NCBI GenBank assembly: GCA_031295385.1
Contig: JAUMOL010000022.1
Span: 1-64,000, forward strand
Reading direction: 5' to 3'
Source of the DNA: Collinsella sp.
GTDB lineage: Bacteria > Actinomycetota > Coriobacteriia > Coriobacteriales > Coriobacteriaceae
DNA length: 64,000 bases
Part shown: positions 35,059 to 44,318 of the stretch, piece after piece
How the letters are laid out: every line of letters begins with the position of its first letter
Position numbering within the stretch: the first letter of the stretch is position 1
The notes under the pieces: generated by a model
What the model was told of the DNA's origin: nothing
What the model saw: the letters and a program-made list of their open reading frames with translations, nothing else
Database searches by the model: none
Made by a program: the position numbers and the translations under genes

Positions 35059-35274
35059 TCTCAATCTGTAACATCTAGGGCCCGAATTCCCGTCTAACTG
35101 TTACAGATCGAGATAAGACGTCTTAGTCCCCGACGTTTGTCTCAATCTGTAACAGATAGGGACCTTTTGGCCGTCCAGATGTTACAGATTGAGACATTCG
35201 AATCCCCCTGAAGAGAAAATCTCGATCTGTAACAGTTACTCGGCAAAAATGGCTGCGGATGTTACAGATCGAGA
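35059..35274. repeat. Array of six 15-bp repeats in alternating orientation, ~40-bp period
   Basis: TCTCRATCTGTAACA (plus) occurs at 35059-35073, 35140-35154 and 35220-35234; its inverted form TGTTACAGATYGAGA occurs at 35099-35113, 35180-35194 and 35260-35274. Starts are 40, 41, 40, 40 and 40 bases apart. The sequences between are 25, 26, 25, 25 and 25 bases and mostly dissimilar, although the first and third share a GGG..CC..CCGTC skeleton. Seen another way, it is three palindromes of about 55 bp, each with a 25-base loop. No cas gene is nearby and the alternating polarity is not CRISPR-like. Confidence 0.9.
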
Positions 35275-35308
35275 CAAAGCAACAAGGCATGCCGCCGCAT
35301 CGGCCAAA

Positions 35309-35343
35309 ACCACCACGAAGGTGCCTGTCCCTTTGTGGTAGGT
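35309..35343. repeat. REP-like hairpin, GGGACAGG family copy 8
   Basis: CCACCACGAAG pairs imperfectly with CTTTGTGGTAGG around GTGCCTGTCC. It follows the alternating array and precedes the ABC operon promoter. Confidence 0.7.
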
Positions 35344-35385
35344 AGAATTACCCATAAGGCAAGTATGTTTCTGAGTTATTTCGTG

Positions 35386-35415
35386 TTGACCCTTCCGAGC
35401 GCAATAGGGTATAAC
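35386..35415 (+). promoter_or_regulatory. Sigma70-type promoter of the amino-acid ABC operon
   Basis: TTGACC (35386-35391), an 18-base spacer, TATAAC (35410-35415), about 40 bases upstream of the substrate-binding protein start. It is the best promoter match seen in the window. Confidence 0.75.
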
Positions 35416-35456
35416 TCTACTCAACCACTAGGATTTTTTGAGAAAGGTGTTCTCCT

Positions 35457-36452
35457 ATGAGCAAGAACCTCTCCCAGCAGGTCGTTCTCGACCGCCGCGG
35501 CTTCGTCGCCGCCACCTTCGCAACCGTCGCCGGCCTTGGTCTTGCTGGCTGCTCCGACACCAGCGCCGAGGCCGACAAGGGTTCCGCCGCCGGCTCTTCC
35601 AAGAGCTCCGAGGATACCGAGGTTTCCGCCACGCTCGATGCCAAGGCATTCGACAAGCTCGTCAACGACGGCCCCAAGGCCGATGACGACGCCATCGCCG
35701 CCAGCACCTGGGCCACGGCCGTCAAGGACGCCGGCGTCTTTAAGATCGGTGGCGTTCAGACCTCCACGCTCTTCTCCCTCCTCAACGAGAAGGACGGCAA
35801 GACCCGCGGCTTCGATGCCGGCATCGCGCAGCTTCTGTCCAACTACATCCTGGGCGAGAACAAGGTCGAGATCACCCAGGTGACCTCGGACACGCGCGAG
35901 TCCGTCCTGCAGAACGGCCAGGTCGACGCTGTCTTTGCCACCTACACCATCACTGACGAGCGCAAGAAGCTTGTCTCCTTTGCCGGTCCCTACTACTACA
36001 CCCAGCAGGCTATCCTGGTGCTCGCCGATAACGACGACATCAAGAGCGTCGACGACCTGGCCGACAAGAACGTCGCCGTCCAGTCCGGCTCCAACGGCCC
36101 CGCCATCCTGGAGGAGTTCGCCCCCAAGGCCAGCCAGCAGGAGTTCAAGACCGACGAGGAGGCCCGCCAGGCACTCCAGCAGGGCCGCGTTGACGCCTAC
36201 GTCATCGATAACAATATGCAGCAGAGCGCCCTGGTCCGCGAGCCCGGTAAGTACAAGATTGCCGGCAAGCCCTTCGGCAGCAAGGAGCCCTATGGTATCG
36301 GCCTGCCGCTCGATTCCGACGGCGTCGCCTTTGTCAACGACTTCCTTAAGAGGATTGAGGACGATGGCACTTGGACCGAGCTGTGGCAGATCTGCATCGG
36401 CGACCGTACGGGCGACACCAATGTTCCCGAGCTGCCCGAGATCGGCGCCTAG
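35457..36452 (+). CDS. Amino-acid ABC transporter substrate-binding lipoprotein (glutamate type)
   Basis: A 331-aa extracytoplasmic receptor. The N-terminus combines a twin-arginine motif (Arg13-Arg14 in DRRGF) with a lipobox LAGC at Cys32, so export may be Tat-dependent followed by lipidation. A Ser/Glu-rich linker follows. The family-3 binding-protein fold starts near residue 95: FKIGGVQTSTLFSLLNEKDG, GFDAGIAQLLSNYI, VDAVFATYTITDERKK. That pattern is common in GluB-like proteins for glutamate. AGAAAGG precedes the ATG. First gene of an importer operon that ends with a C26 peptidase. Confidence 0.92.
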   Translation: MSKNLSQQVVLDRRGFVAATFATVAGLGLAGCSDTSAEADKGSAAGSSKSSEDTEVSATLDAKAFDKLVNDGPKADDDAIAASTWATAVKDAGVFKIGGVQTSTLFSLLNEKDGKTRGFDAGIAQLLSNYILGENKVEITQVTSDTRESVLQNGQVDAVFATYTITDERKKLVSFAGPYYYTQQAILVLADNDDIKSVDDLADKNVAVQSGSNGPAILEEFAPKASQQEFKTDEEARQALQQGRVDAYVIDNNMQQSALVREPGKYKIAGKPFGSKEPYGIGLPLDSDGVAFVNDFLKRIEDDGTWTELWQICIGDRTGDTNVPELPEIGA

Positions 36453-36540
36453 GCAGCGAGCCTGGTAACGGCCGCAACGAAACCATATGGAAACGCATGA
36501 TGCGCTTTATTGCGGTAAACTGTTTCCTCACTGAGTTGTC

Positions 36541-36572
36541 GGGGCTTCCGTACACACGGGAACCCCTTTCCT
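36541..36572 (+). terminator. Intercistronic stem-loop after the binding-protein gene
   Basis: GGGGCTTCCG and CGGGAACCCC pair with one bulge around TACACA, followed by TTTCC. Located between the binding-protein gene and the first permease gene, it could stabilise the upstream part or cause partial termination, giving excess receptor. Confidence 0.5.
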
Positions 36573-36590
36573 TATCGGCAGGAGGTCCGC

Positions 36591-37250
36591 ATGAGTCTCT
36601 CCGAGCTCTGGTCGCTCTATGGCCAGAACTATATCGACGCGCTGCTAGCAACCTGGGGCATGACGCTTGAGTCGTTTGCCATCGCCATGGTGCTGGCCGT
36701 CGCCGTCACCGTGATGCGTGTGTCGCCGCTCAAGCCGCTGCGCGTCTTTGGCGACCTGTATGTCCAGGTCTTCCGCAACATCCCCGGCATCGCGCTGCTC
36801 ATCATCATCGTCTACGCGCTGCCGCCGCTCAAGGTCGTCCTGCCCTACCGCACCTGCGTTATCGTCGCCACGGTCCTTTTGGGCTCGGCCTTTGGTTCCG
36901 AAAACTTTATGAGCGGCATCAACACCGTCGGCGTCGGCCAGGTGGAAGCCGCCCGCTCGCTCGGCATGAGCTTCAGCCGTATCCTCGCTAAGATCGTGAT
37001 TCCGCAGGCGCTGCGTTCGAGCGTGCTGCCCATGACCAACCTCTTTATCGCCGTCATGCTCACCACCGCGCTCGGCAGCCAGGTGCCGCTTAAGCCGCAG
37101 GAACTCACCGGCGTGGTGAGCTACATCAATACCCGCTCGCTCGGCGGCGTCGCCGCGTTCTTTATCTCGGCGCTCGGCTACCTGGGCACGGCCTTTGTGG
37201 TGAGCCACATTGGCAACTACATCGATAAGAAGGTGAGGATCCTCCGATGA
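36591..37250 (+). CDS. Amino-acid ABC transporter permease (GluC-like)
   Basis: A 219-aa inner-membrane permease with five helices and the EAA loop GVGQVEAARSLGMSFSRILAKIVIPQALR (about residues 115-145), which contacts the ATPase. The sequence FRNIPGIALLIIIVYALPP is typical of the HisM/GluC group. AGGAGG is optimally placed. Its stop overlaps the next permease start by four bases (ATGA), a sign of coupled translation. It pairs with the following permease to form the translocation pore. Confidence 0.94.
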   Translation: MSLSELWSLYGQNYIDALLATWGMTLESFAIAMVLAVAVTVMRVSPLKPLRVFGDLYVQVFRNIPGIALLIIIVYALPPLKVVLPYRTCVIVATVLLGSAFGSENFMSGINTVGVGQVEAARSLGMSFSRILAKIVIPQALRSSVLPMTNLFIAVMLTTALGSQVPLKPQELTGVVSYINTRSLGGVAAFFISALGYLGTAFVVSHIGNYIDKKVRILR

Positions 37251-38080
37251 GCAAGCATTCCACCTCCGCGCTCACCATGCGCGATGCGCTCTACGAGGCT
37301 CCCGGCCCCAAGATGCGCGCCAAGATTCGCATCGGCACCGCCATCTCGCTTGTTGCTGTCGCCGCGCTCGCCATCCTGGTACTGCAGCGCTTTTATGTGA
37401 CCGGTCAGCTTTCGGTCCACTATTGGTATTTCTTTACGCACCTCACTACCTGGAAGTTCTTGCTTGCCGGCTTTGAGGGCACCGTTAAAGTCGCACTCAC
37501 CGCTGGCGCCATCGCGCTGGTGCTGGGCTTAGCCCTTATGCTCGGCCGCACCAGCGGCATCAAGCCGCTACAGCTGGTCTGCCGCGTGCTCACCGATTTC
37601 TTCCGCGGTGTGCCGAGTCTGCTGTTCATCTACTTCTTCTTTTTGGTGCTGCCCCAGTACAAGATCGCGCTACCGTCGTTTTGGATGCTCACGCTTCCCG
37701 TCGCGCTCGCCGCAGCTGGCGTACTTGCCGAGATCTTCCGCGCCGGCGTCAATGCCGTGCCGCGCGGTCAGGTCGAGGCAGCCCAGGCGCTCGGTCTCTC
37801 CAAGGCCAAAATCACCTTTAAAATCGTGTTGCCGCAGGCTATTCGGTTTATCATTCCGTCCTTGATTTCACAGCTTGTGGTCGTAGTCAAAGACACCACC
37901 GTCGCCTATGTGGTGAGCTACCCCGACCTCATGCAAAATGCCCGTGTGCTCATTACCAACTACGACGCCCTCGTGTCGGTCTACCTGGTTATCGCGGTCA
38001 TCTACATCCTCATCAACGTCGCGATCAACAAGGCCGCTGTCTACGTTTCGCACAAGACCGGCGCGACCATCATCCGCTAA
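37247..38080 (+). CDS. Amino-acid ABC transporter permease (GluD-like)
   Basis: The 277-aa second permease has a longer cytoplasmic N-terminus of about 35 residues and the EAA loop RGQVEAAQALGLSKAKITFK near residue 170. FFRGVPSLLFIYFFFLVLP matches the HisQ/GluD group. It overlaps the first permease by four bases. The longer N-terminus relative to the first permease is also seen in corynebacterial GluD. The stop is followed after 36 bases by the ATPase gene. Confidence 0.93.
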   Translation: MSKHSTSALTMRDALYEAPGPKMRAKIRIGTAISLVAVAALAILVLQRFYVTGQLSVHYWYFFTHLTTWKFLLAGFEGTVKVALTAGAIALVLGLALMLGRTSGIKPLQLVCRVLTDFFRGVPSLLFIYFFFLVLPQYKIALPSFWMLTLPVALAAAGVLAEIFRAGVNAVPRGQVEAAQALGLSKAKITFKIVLPQAIRFIIPSLISQLVVVVKDTTVAYVVSYPDLMQNARVLITNYDALVSVYLVIAVIYILINVAINKAAVYVSHKTGATIIR

Positions 38081-38116
38081 TGCTTTACCATTTCGAGTCA
38101 TAAGGAGCCGAGCACC

Positions 38117-38881
<765 letters not shown>

Positions 38882-38968
38882 CCCAATTGCCACGCGGGCG
38901 AATTCATCAGTAACGTTTGTCCCGCGCCACCCCTGTGCCATGTCCACCCGGATTCGAAAGCCACACCC

Positions 38969-39778
38969 ATGATCGGAACCCGTACCTCATCGTCCTACAC
39001 CCCGCACGTCGACGTTGCCCCCGCCGACCGTCCGCTCATCCTGGTGGCGCCGCGTTGGGAAGAGGCAAAGCCGTTTTTAAGCGAGACGCTCTCCCCCAAC
39101 GAGGAAATCGCAAGCGTCTTTGTCGATGCCATCCTTGCCGCCGGCGGCCTGCCGCTGCAGATGTCCATCACCGAGGACATTGAGGTCATTCGCCATTACG
39201 TCGATATCGCCGACGGTATCGCTATTCCCGGCGGCCCGGACGTCAACCCCAAGCGCTGGGGCGATGATCGACCCTACGACCCCACCCTCTGCTGCGAGAT
39301 CCGCGATAGCTTTGAGTTTAAGCTGGTCGGCGAGGTGCTCCGCGCCAAGAAGCCGCTCTTTACCACCTGCCGCGGCACGCAGCTGCTCAACGTCGCTACT
39401 GGCGGCACCCTGTGCATGGACGTGCCGAGCCTGGGTGCGCGCGAGGGCCGCACGCAGTGGCGCCACACCCACGTGCTCAACGATCCCGTGCATCCTGTCG
39501 AGGTCATGCCGGGCTCGCTGCTGGAGCGCGCACTTGGCGGGCACAGACTGATCCAGACCAACTCGGCACATCACTGCTGCGTCAACCGTCTGGGTAAGAG
39601 CACACGCTTGGTCGCCAAGGCAACCGACGGCGTTCCCGAGTGCATCGAAGTCGAAGGCCAGCCTTTCTGCCTGGGCGTGCAATGGCATCCCGAGTACACC
39701 TGGCAGACGCTCGAGACCGACTTTAACCTGTGGAAGTCGTTTGTCGAGGCAGCGGCAAAGGTTAAGCAGGCCCGTTAA
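38969..39778 (+). CDS. Gamma-glutamyl-gamma-aminobutyrate hydrolase family protein (peptidase C26, PuuD-like)
   Basis: A 269-aa class-I glutamine-amidotransferase-like hydrolase. Nucleophile Cys134 is in FTTCRGTQLLNV and the catalytic His/Glu pair in GVQWHPEY near residue 243. Such enzymes cleave gamma-glutamyl amides, releasing glutamate. It lies 87 bases after the ATPase gene of an apparent glutamate/glutamine importer and before the operon terminator, so it probably acts on an imported gamma-glutamyl compound or supplies the pool. No clear ribosome-binding site precedes the ATG, so the start is tentative. Confidence 0.9.
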   Translation: MIGTRTSSSYTPHVDVAPADRPLILVAPRWEEAKPFLSETLSPNEEIASVFVDAILAAGGLPLQMSITEDIEVIRHYVDIADGIAIPGGPDVNPKRWGDDRPYDPTLCCEIRDSFEFKLVGEVLRAKKPLFTTCRGTQLLNVATGGTLCMDVPSLGAREGRTQWRHTHVLNDPVHPVEVMPGSLLERALGGHRLIQTNSAHHCCVNRLGKSTRLVAKATDGVPECIEVEGQPFCLGVQWHPEYTWQTLETDFNLWKSFVEAAAKVKQAR

Positions 39779-39799
39779 TTCACGGACAGCACAACAGAT

Positions 39800-39845
39800 A
39801 AGGGCGCCCCGCCGACCACATGGCCCGGCGGGGCGCCCTTTTACC
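39800..39845. terminator. Bidirectional terminator between C26 peptidase and Hpt genes
   Basis: A perfect 15-bp stem AAGGGCGCCCCGCCG/CGGCGGGGCGCCCTT with an 11-base loop, followed by TT on plus and the opposite AA on minus. It lies between convergent genes. Confidence 0.9.
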
Positions 39846-39885
39846 TATATGTGGCCGGGGCACACAGCCCAAGGCCCGCAAGCTC

Positions 39886-40242
39886 TTATTCGGCCGCCTC
39901 GCGCAGGGCCGACATCGTTGCCGCATATTGCTGCTGCAACGCATGCATTCCCTCGCGAGCGCCGTCAACGGCATCGGCGCCGCGCAACGCCTCGGTCACC
40001 ACGACCGCCGGCTCGTACAGATTATCGAATCCCAGGTTCTGGCTCACGCCCTTGAGCGTGTGCGCTGCCATAAACGCACCTTCGGCGTCTCCCGCCGCCA
40101 TGGCGGCCTCCAGCTTGTCCATGCTCTCGTCATCCAAAAACTTGAGGGCAAAGCGGGCAAGCATTTCCCCGCCCATCAGCCGAGCGCACGCGTCATCATA
40201 ATTAGCGCCGATCTTCTCATACGCCTCACGCATGGAAATCAT
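39886..40242 (-). CDS. Hpt (histidine phosphotransfer) domain protein
   Basis: A 118-aa single Hpt domain: a four-helix bundle with the phosphorylatable His61 in MAAHTLKGVSQNLG, the standard HxxKG motif. Such proteins shuttle phosphate between a hybrid kinase and a response regulator. It follows the REC/GGDEF/HD-GYP gene by 24 bases and is probably co-transcribed. No kinase is encoded nearby. The ATG at 40242 has AAAGGAG at eleven bases; a second ATG three codons later is possible. Confidence 0.88.
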   Translation of the reverse strand: MISMREAYEKIGANYDDACARLMGGEMLARFALKFLDDESMDKLEAAMAAGDAEGAFMAAHTLKGVSQNLGFDNLYEPAVVVTEALRGADAVDGAREGMHALQQQYAATMSALREAAE

Positions 40243-40266
40243 GGATTAAAAACTCCTTTGGTCAAA

Positions 40267-42147
40267 CTAAATCGTAGGAAACGCGACGACATCGGCGGGG
40301 CGTGCCAATGTCTCGGCAATTTGGTCTTGCACCTCGAGCAAACAGTCGAGCAGCAACGGGTTAAAGGTGCCGCACTTACCGTCCAGAATCATCTTGATCG
40401 CTTCCTCGTGCGGGATAGCGTCCTTGTACACGCGCGCGCTCGTCAGGGCATCGTACACGTCGGCCACCGAAACCACCTGTGCGGCAATGGGAATTTCGTC
40501 GCCCTTAAGGCCATCGGGATAACCCTTGCCGTCCCAGCGCTCGTGGTGCCAACGCGCAATCTGGTACGCATATTCCATAAGCGCATTGCCGGCGTGATGG
40601 CTACCCAGCTCACGCAGCATGTCGGCGCCGATCGTGGTATGCGTCTTCATAATCTCGAACTCCTCGGGCGTAAGGCGTCCGGGCTTGTTGAGAATCGCAT
40701 CGTCAATCGACATCTTGCCGATATCGTGCAGCGCCGAAGCCAGGGCGATCGTGGAGCGTTCCTCATTGTCGAGGGAGATCGTGCCGCTACGCTGGACCAG
40801 ACAGCCAAGCAGCAGCTCGGTCAGCTTTTCGATATTCGTAACGTGCCTGCCGCTCTCGCCGCTACGAAGCTCCATGACGCCGGCCATGATGTCGATGAGC
40901 ATGCGACTGTTCTTGACGCGCTCGTTGTACTGCTGGGACAGCAGGTTCGTCAGGCGGCGCTGCTTGGCGTATAGGCGGATGGTGTTGCTTACACGGCGGC
41001 GCACGACACGGGAGTCAAACGGGCGGTTGATATAGTCCGAGGCGCCCAGCTCGTACGCGCGCAGAACCATATCATCGGAATCTTCGCTCGAAATCATGAT
41101 GACGGGCAGATTGTCACTAACCGATCGGCGCGACAGATCGGCCAGCACCTCAAAGCCGCTTACGCCCGGCATGACAATATCCAGCAGCACGAGCGACAAC
41201 TCATCGCCATAGCGGTCGACCATGTCGAGCGCCGCACGACCGTGGTCGGCCTCGAGGATGCAATACTCGTCCTTGAGCATCTCGCTGAGAATGGCTCGGT
41301 TCATCTCGGAGTCATCGACAATAAGCACCAAAGGCTTTTCGCTTTGGAAGGCCTCGATGGAATCGGCATCGGTCACGACCGTACCAGCTTTTGCCTTAGC
41401 GCGGCTCAGTAACTGGACGGCGCGGCCAACGCCCTCATCAACCGTCTCGCCATGAATGCGAGCGCCACCAACGCACGCCGTCAGGCTCGCGTACTCATGG
41501 CCCGGAACAATCGTGGCATGAACGGCATCGGACACCTGATGCAGGCGACGGGTGAAGTCATCGGAAGGAATATTGGGCATGACGACCACAAACTTGTCGC
41601 AGCCATAGCGTACGAGCTCATCAGTCGAACGAATTCCGCTGCGTATGGCTGTCGCCACAGCACCGAGCGCAAGGTCGCCGGCATGACGGCCACACGTATC
41701 GTTGAAGACCTTAAAATCATCAAGGTCGATCACCGCCACGCCAGCCTTCATGCGAGCGCTACGGAGCTTTTCTTCGTAATATCGGCGATTGCGCACACTC
41801 GTCAGCACGTCGGTGTAGACGAGGTCCCCTTCTGCAGCCTCTTGCTCATCGATCGGGCGCACCATCAGCAGGACGTGAGGCTCGCCCTCGACCTTCAGAG
41901 GGCGTAGGCGGGCGCGGTACTCAACACCATCGTTGAGCAGTTGCTCCGACACCTCATCGGAATCTGCCAAGGCCTCAAGACTCGACTGACGCAGACAAGG
42001 GCACCGATTGCCGGCGAGCAGGCAGTTAGGCTCGCTCTTAATCTGATCGGCCGACAGCAAACGCACCACGGGGTAGGTCTTCGCGACGCGGGCGACCTCA
42101 GCGGCAGCCTCCTCGTCGGTTAGATTGACCTCGTGATTTTTGCGCAT
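40267..42147 (-). CDS. GGDEF(degenerate)-REC-HD-GYP signalling protein
   Basis: Domains of this 626-aa protein in order: an N-terminal segment with CPCLRQSS (1-105), GGDEF domain (about 110-265), receiver (about 270-395) and HD-GYP (about 415-610). The GGDEF site reads GCDKF, so cyclase activity is unlikely, but the upstream RxxD product-binding site (RSTD) is kept. The receiver has the phosphoacceptor in LVLLDIVMPG but Arg where Lys is usual (INRPFD). The HD-GYP part has HDIGK and HHERWDGKGYP intact, predicting c-di-GMP phosphodiesterase activity. Probably receives phosphate via the adjacent Hpt protein. Confidence 0.9.
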   Translation of the reverse strand: MRKNHEVNLTDEEAAAEVARVAKTYPVVRLLSADQIKSEPNCLLAGNRCPCLRQSSLEALADSDEVSEQLLNDGVEYRARLRPLKVEGEPHVLLMVRPIDEQEAAEGDLVYTDVLTSVRNRRYYEEKLRSARMKAGVAVIDLDDFKVFNDTCGRHAGDLALGAVATAIRSGIRSTDELVRYGCDKFVVVMPNIPSDDFTRRLHQVSDAVHATIVPGHEYASLTACVGGARIHGETVDEGVGRAVQLLSRAKAKAGTVVTDADSIEAFQSEKPLVLIVDDSEMNRAILSEMLKDEYCILEADHGRAALDMVDRYGDELSLVLLDIVMPGVSGFEVLADLSRRSVSDNLPVIMISSEDSDDMVLRAYELGASDYINRPFDSRVVRRRVSNTIRLYAKQRRLTNLLSQQYNERVKNSRMLIDIMAGVMELRSGESGRHVTNIEKLTELLLGCLVQRSGTISLDNEERSTIALASALHDIGKMSIDDAILNKPGRLTPEEFEIMKTHTTIGADMLRELGSHHAGNALMEYAYQIARWHHERWDGKGYPDGLKGDEIPIAAQVVSVADVYDALTSARVYKDAIPHEEAIKMILDGKCGTFNPLLLDCLLEVQDQIAETLARPADVVAFPTI

Positions 42148-42358
42148 ATGGGGCCCTTTCTATCGTTATGCACGGCAACGGTGCATATCAATTGGTACAA
42201 GGGTAACATCTAACAGCTGAAGGCAAACGCGCGATTATCGTTACATTTTTATGACCTGGCAAGCGGCGGTAATGGAGCCGCGGGCGCGCGGTTATGGACG
42301 CATTCGTTAACAATGACGAAACGCTAACAACCCCTCTCCCCGCAGGTCATCGAGCGTG

Positions 42359-43156
42359 CTAACGCTCCAAGACATCACGAACGGCATTTGCCGCCGTAAC
42401 GGGGCGATCGCGCAGACCGTTATGCGCGCCCGAAATCGTCACAAGGGGGCAATCGAGATATTCGGCAGCCACCCTCGTGCCCGCCTCGCGGGGCGTGCCA
42501 ACCGAGAGCTCGCCCAAGAACACGTTCGACACCGCCTTTGACGCGCGAGCGCGCTCCCAGTCGGGAGCATATGTCATATTTGTTCCGTATTCATTGGCCA
42601 TAAAGCAACGACCATTGCGCAGGGCATGCTTGGCTTCCGCTTCGGTCGTCCCAGGAGCCTCGGGGTCCAAGTCGCCGAGAGCTCCCAAGAAAAGCCGGAG
42701 CGCCCTTGAAACCTTTCCCGCCGCAATCATATCGAGCAAAACCGGAGCTGCGCCCATGCCGACGCCTTCGGCCGACACAGCCGGCTCATGCAGAATCGCG
42801 CGGGCGACGAGATGGGGTTCGGTGCGAAGAAGCTCCAGCGCCACCAACGTACCGGCGCTGTGCGCAAGCACATTTGTCGGAGCGCCAACGTGTTCGATCA
42901 CGGCCTGCAGGTCGGCGGCCTGAGCGGCAAGATCATAGCTGCCGTCTGCCGCTTCGCTGCTGCCGCCACAGCCGCGGCGGTCGTAGGCAATTACGCGGTA
43001 GTTGCGACTGAGCTCACATGCGATGCCGTCGAAAAATGTGCCGTCGACACAAGCGCCGTGCACGCACACCAAGGCAGGAGTATCAGGCGACACATCCGGG
43101 GCGGCATATTCGCGACAGGCGATCGTGGTGCCCGCATTCTCGACCGTAAAATCCAT
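42359..43156 (-). CDS. Alpha/beta hydrolase
   Basis: A 265-aa alpha/beta-hydrolase: oxyanion region VCVHGACVDGTFFD, nucleophile Ser100 in VLAHSAGTL, and a late His in ISGAHNGLRDRP. The nucleophile elbow is A-H-S-A-G rather than the strict GxSxG. The acid residue is not certain. GGGGG precedes the ATG. Substrate is unknown. It is divergent from the radical SAM gene and separated by about 210 bases from the signalling gene. Confidence 0.85.
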   Translation of the reverse strand: MDFTVENAGTTIACREYAAPDVSPDTPALVCVHGACVDGTFFDGIACELSRNYRVIAYDRRGCGGSSEAADGSYDLAAQAADLQAVIEHVGAPTNVLAHSAGTLVALELLRTEPHLVARAILHEPAVSAEGVGMGAAPVLLDMIAAGKVSRALRLFLGALGDLDPEAPGTTEAEAKHALRNGRCFMANEYGTNMTYAPDWERARASKAVSNVFLGELSVGTPREAGTRVAAEYLDCPLVTISGAHNGLRDRPVTAANAVRDVLER

Positions 43157-43381
43157 GTTGTGCCCCCATTATCAATGCTCATCCAGTTGCACGTCAGTGC
43201 GGTTGGATGGACCCGCATTGCCTTACACCTTGTTAACAGATTAACTTTACCCGACCCGAGGCTTTTCATGACACGGCATAATGAGCGACGTGAAAAAACG
43301 AAACTTGTAAAGCAAGAGCCCGCACCCTGCTTTGGAGCCGATGCTATGCTTAGGCACAATTGTCTTGAGGAGCATATGCCT

Positions 43382-44158
43382 ATGTCTACGTTTTTGAATG
43401 CCAGCCCCATCTTTGGGCCCGTTCGCAGCCGTCGCCTTGGTCTCTCGCTCGGCGTCAACATGATGCCGGCCAACGGCAAAATCTGCACGTTCGACTGCAT
43501 TTACTGCGAAAACGGCCTCAACGCCGAGCGCCCCTGCCATGAGCCGTACAACACAGCTGCCGTGGTACTCGACGCGCTCGAGGCAAAGCTGCACGAGATG
43601 GCAGCTGAGGGCGAGCTCCCCGATGTGATCACCTTCGCAGGCAACGGCGAGCCCACCGCCGCGCCGGAGTTTCCGCAGGCCATCGCCGGTGCCGTCGCGT
43701 TTCGCGACCAGCTTGCCCCAAACACCAAGATTGCCGTGCTTTCCAACGGCACGCGCGCCGACCGTCCCGAGGTGCACGACGCGCTCATGATGGTCGACGA
43801 CAACATTCTTAAGCTCGATACCGTCGACCCGGCGTTTATCCAGCTGCTTGACCAGCCTGTTGGCCCCTACGACGTCGAGCACCAGATCGAGACGTTCGCA
43901 AGCTTTGACGGTCACGTTATTATCCAGACGATCTTTTTGACCGGCGAGTATCAGGGCAAGCTCATCGACAACACCGTCGAGGAGTACGTTGCCCCCTGGC
44001 TCGCGGCGCTTGAGCGTATTCGCCCACAAGAAGCGACCATCTACACGGTGGCGCGCGAGACGCCGGTCGCCGGCCTTGCCAAAGCAGCGCCTGAGGTGCT
44101 CGACAAGATTGCCGCACGCGTGCGCGCCCTCGGCATTCCCTGCCAGGTGAGCTACTAG
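43382..44158 (+). CDS. Radical SAM protein (COG0731-like)
   Basis: A 258-aa radical SAM enzyme with the cluster motif CxxxCxxC at Cys35, Cys39, Cys42 (CTFDCIYCENG), preceded by PIFGPVRSRRLGLSLG, a segment typical of a COG0731-like family of unassigned function. AGGAG lies nine bases before the ATG at 43382; an ATG at 43376 is only three bases away from it. A longer open frame runs upstream through non-coding sequence. The gene stands alone between divergent and co-directional neighbours. Confidence 0.85.
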   Translation: MSTFLNASPIFGPVRSRRLGLSLGVNMMPANGKICTFDCIYCENGLNAERPCHEPYNTAAVVLDALEAKLHEMAAEGELPDVITFAGNGEPTAAPEFPQAIAGAVAFRDQLAPNTKIAVLSNGTRADRPEVHDALMMVDDNILKLDTVDPAFIQLLDQPVGPYDVEHQIETFASFDGHVIIQTIFLTGEYQGKLIDNTVEEYVAPWLAALERIRPQEATIYTVARETPVAGLAKAAPEVLDKIAARVRALGIPCQVSY

Positions 44159-44199
44159 CAAAACCACGCAGCAGCTAGTGTCCGCCATCCCACTCCATC

Positions 44200-44266
44200 A
44201 GTTGCGGTGATATAGTTCCTGTTTATGCTGTTAAACCGCTTAAATCGGAACTATATCACCGCAACT
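44200..44266. repeat. Paired-palindrome element AGTTGCGGTGA, copy A
   Basis: Arms AGTTGCGGTGATATAGTTCC (44200-44219) and the exact complement (44247-44266), 20 of 20, with a 27-base loop. A second copy with the same arms lies at 50563-50629. Confidence 0.9.
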
Positions 44267-44318
44267 TTTATGGACGCGTGAGTGGGCTATACTAGCTGCG
44301 GATGAAAGGAAGTTAGCC

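Noticed and set aside
35059..35274. CRISPR array
   Set aside because: Repeat polarity alternates at every copy, repeats are only 15 bp and there is no cas gene or leader. The 25-base intervals are shorter than usual spacers.
42788..43381. Long N-terminal extension of the radical SAM protein
   Set aside because: The extension is the complement of the alpha/beta hydrolase gene and the intergenic region; the ribosome-binding site is at 43368-43372.
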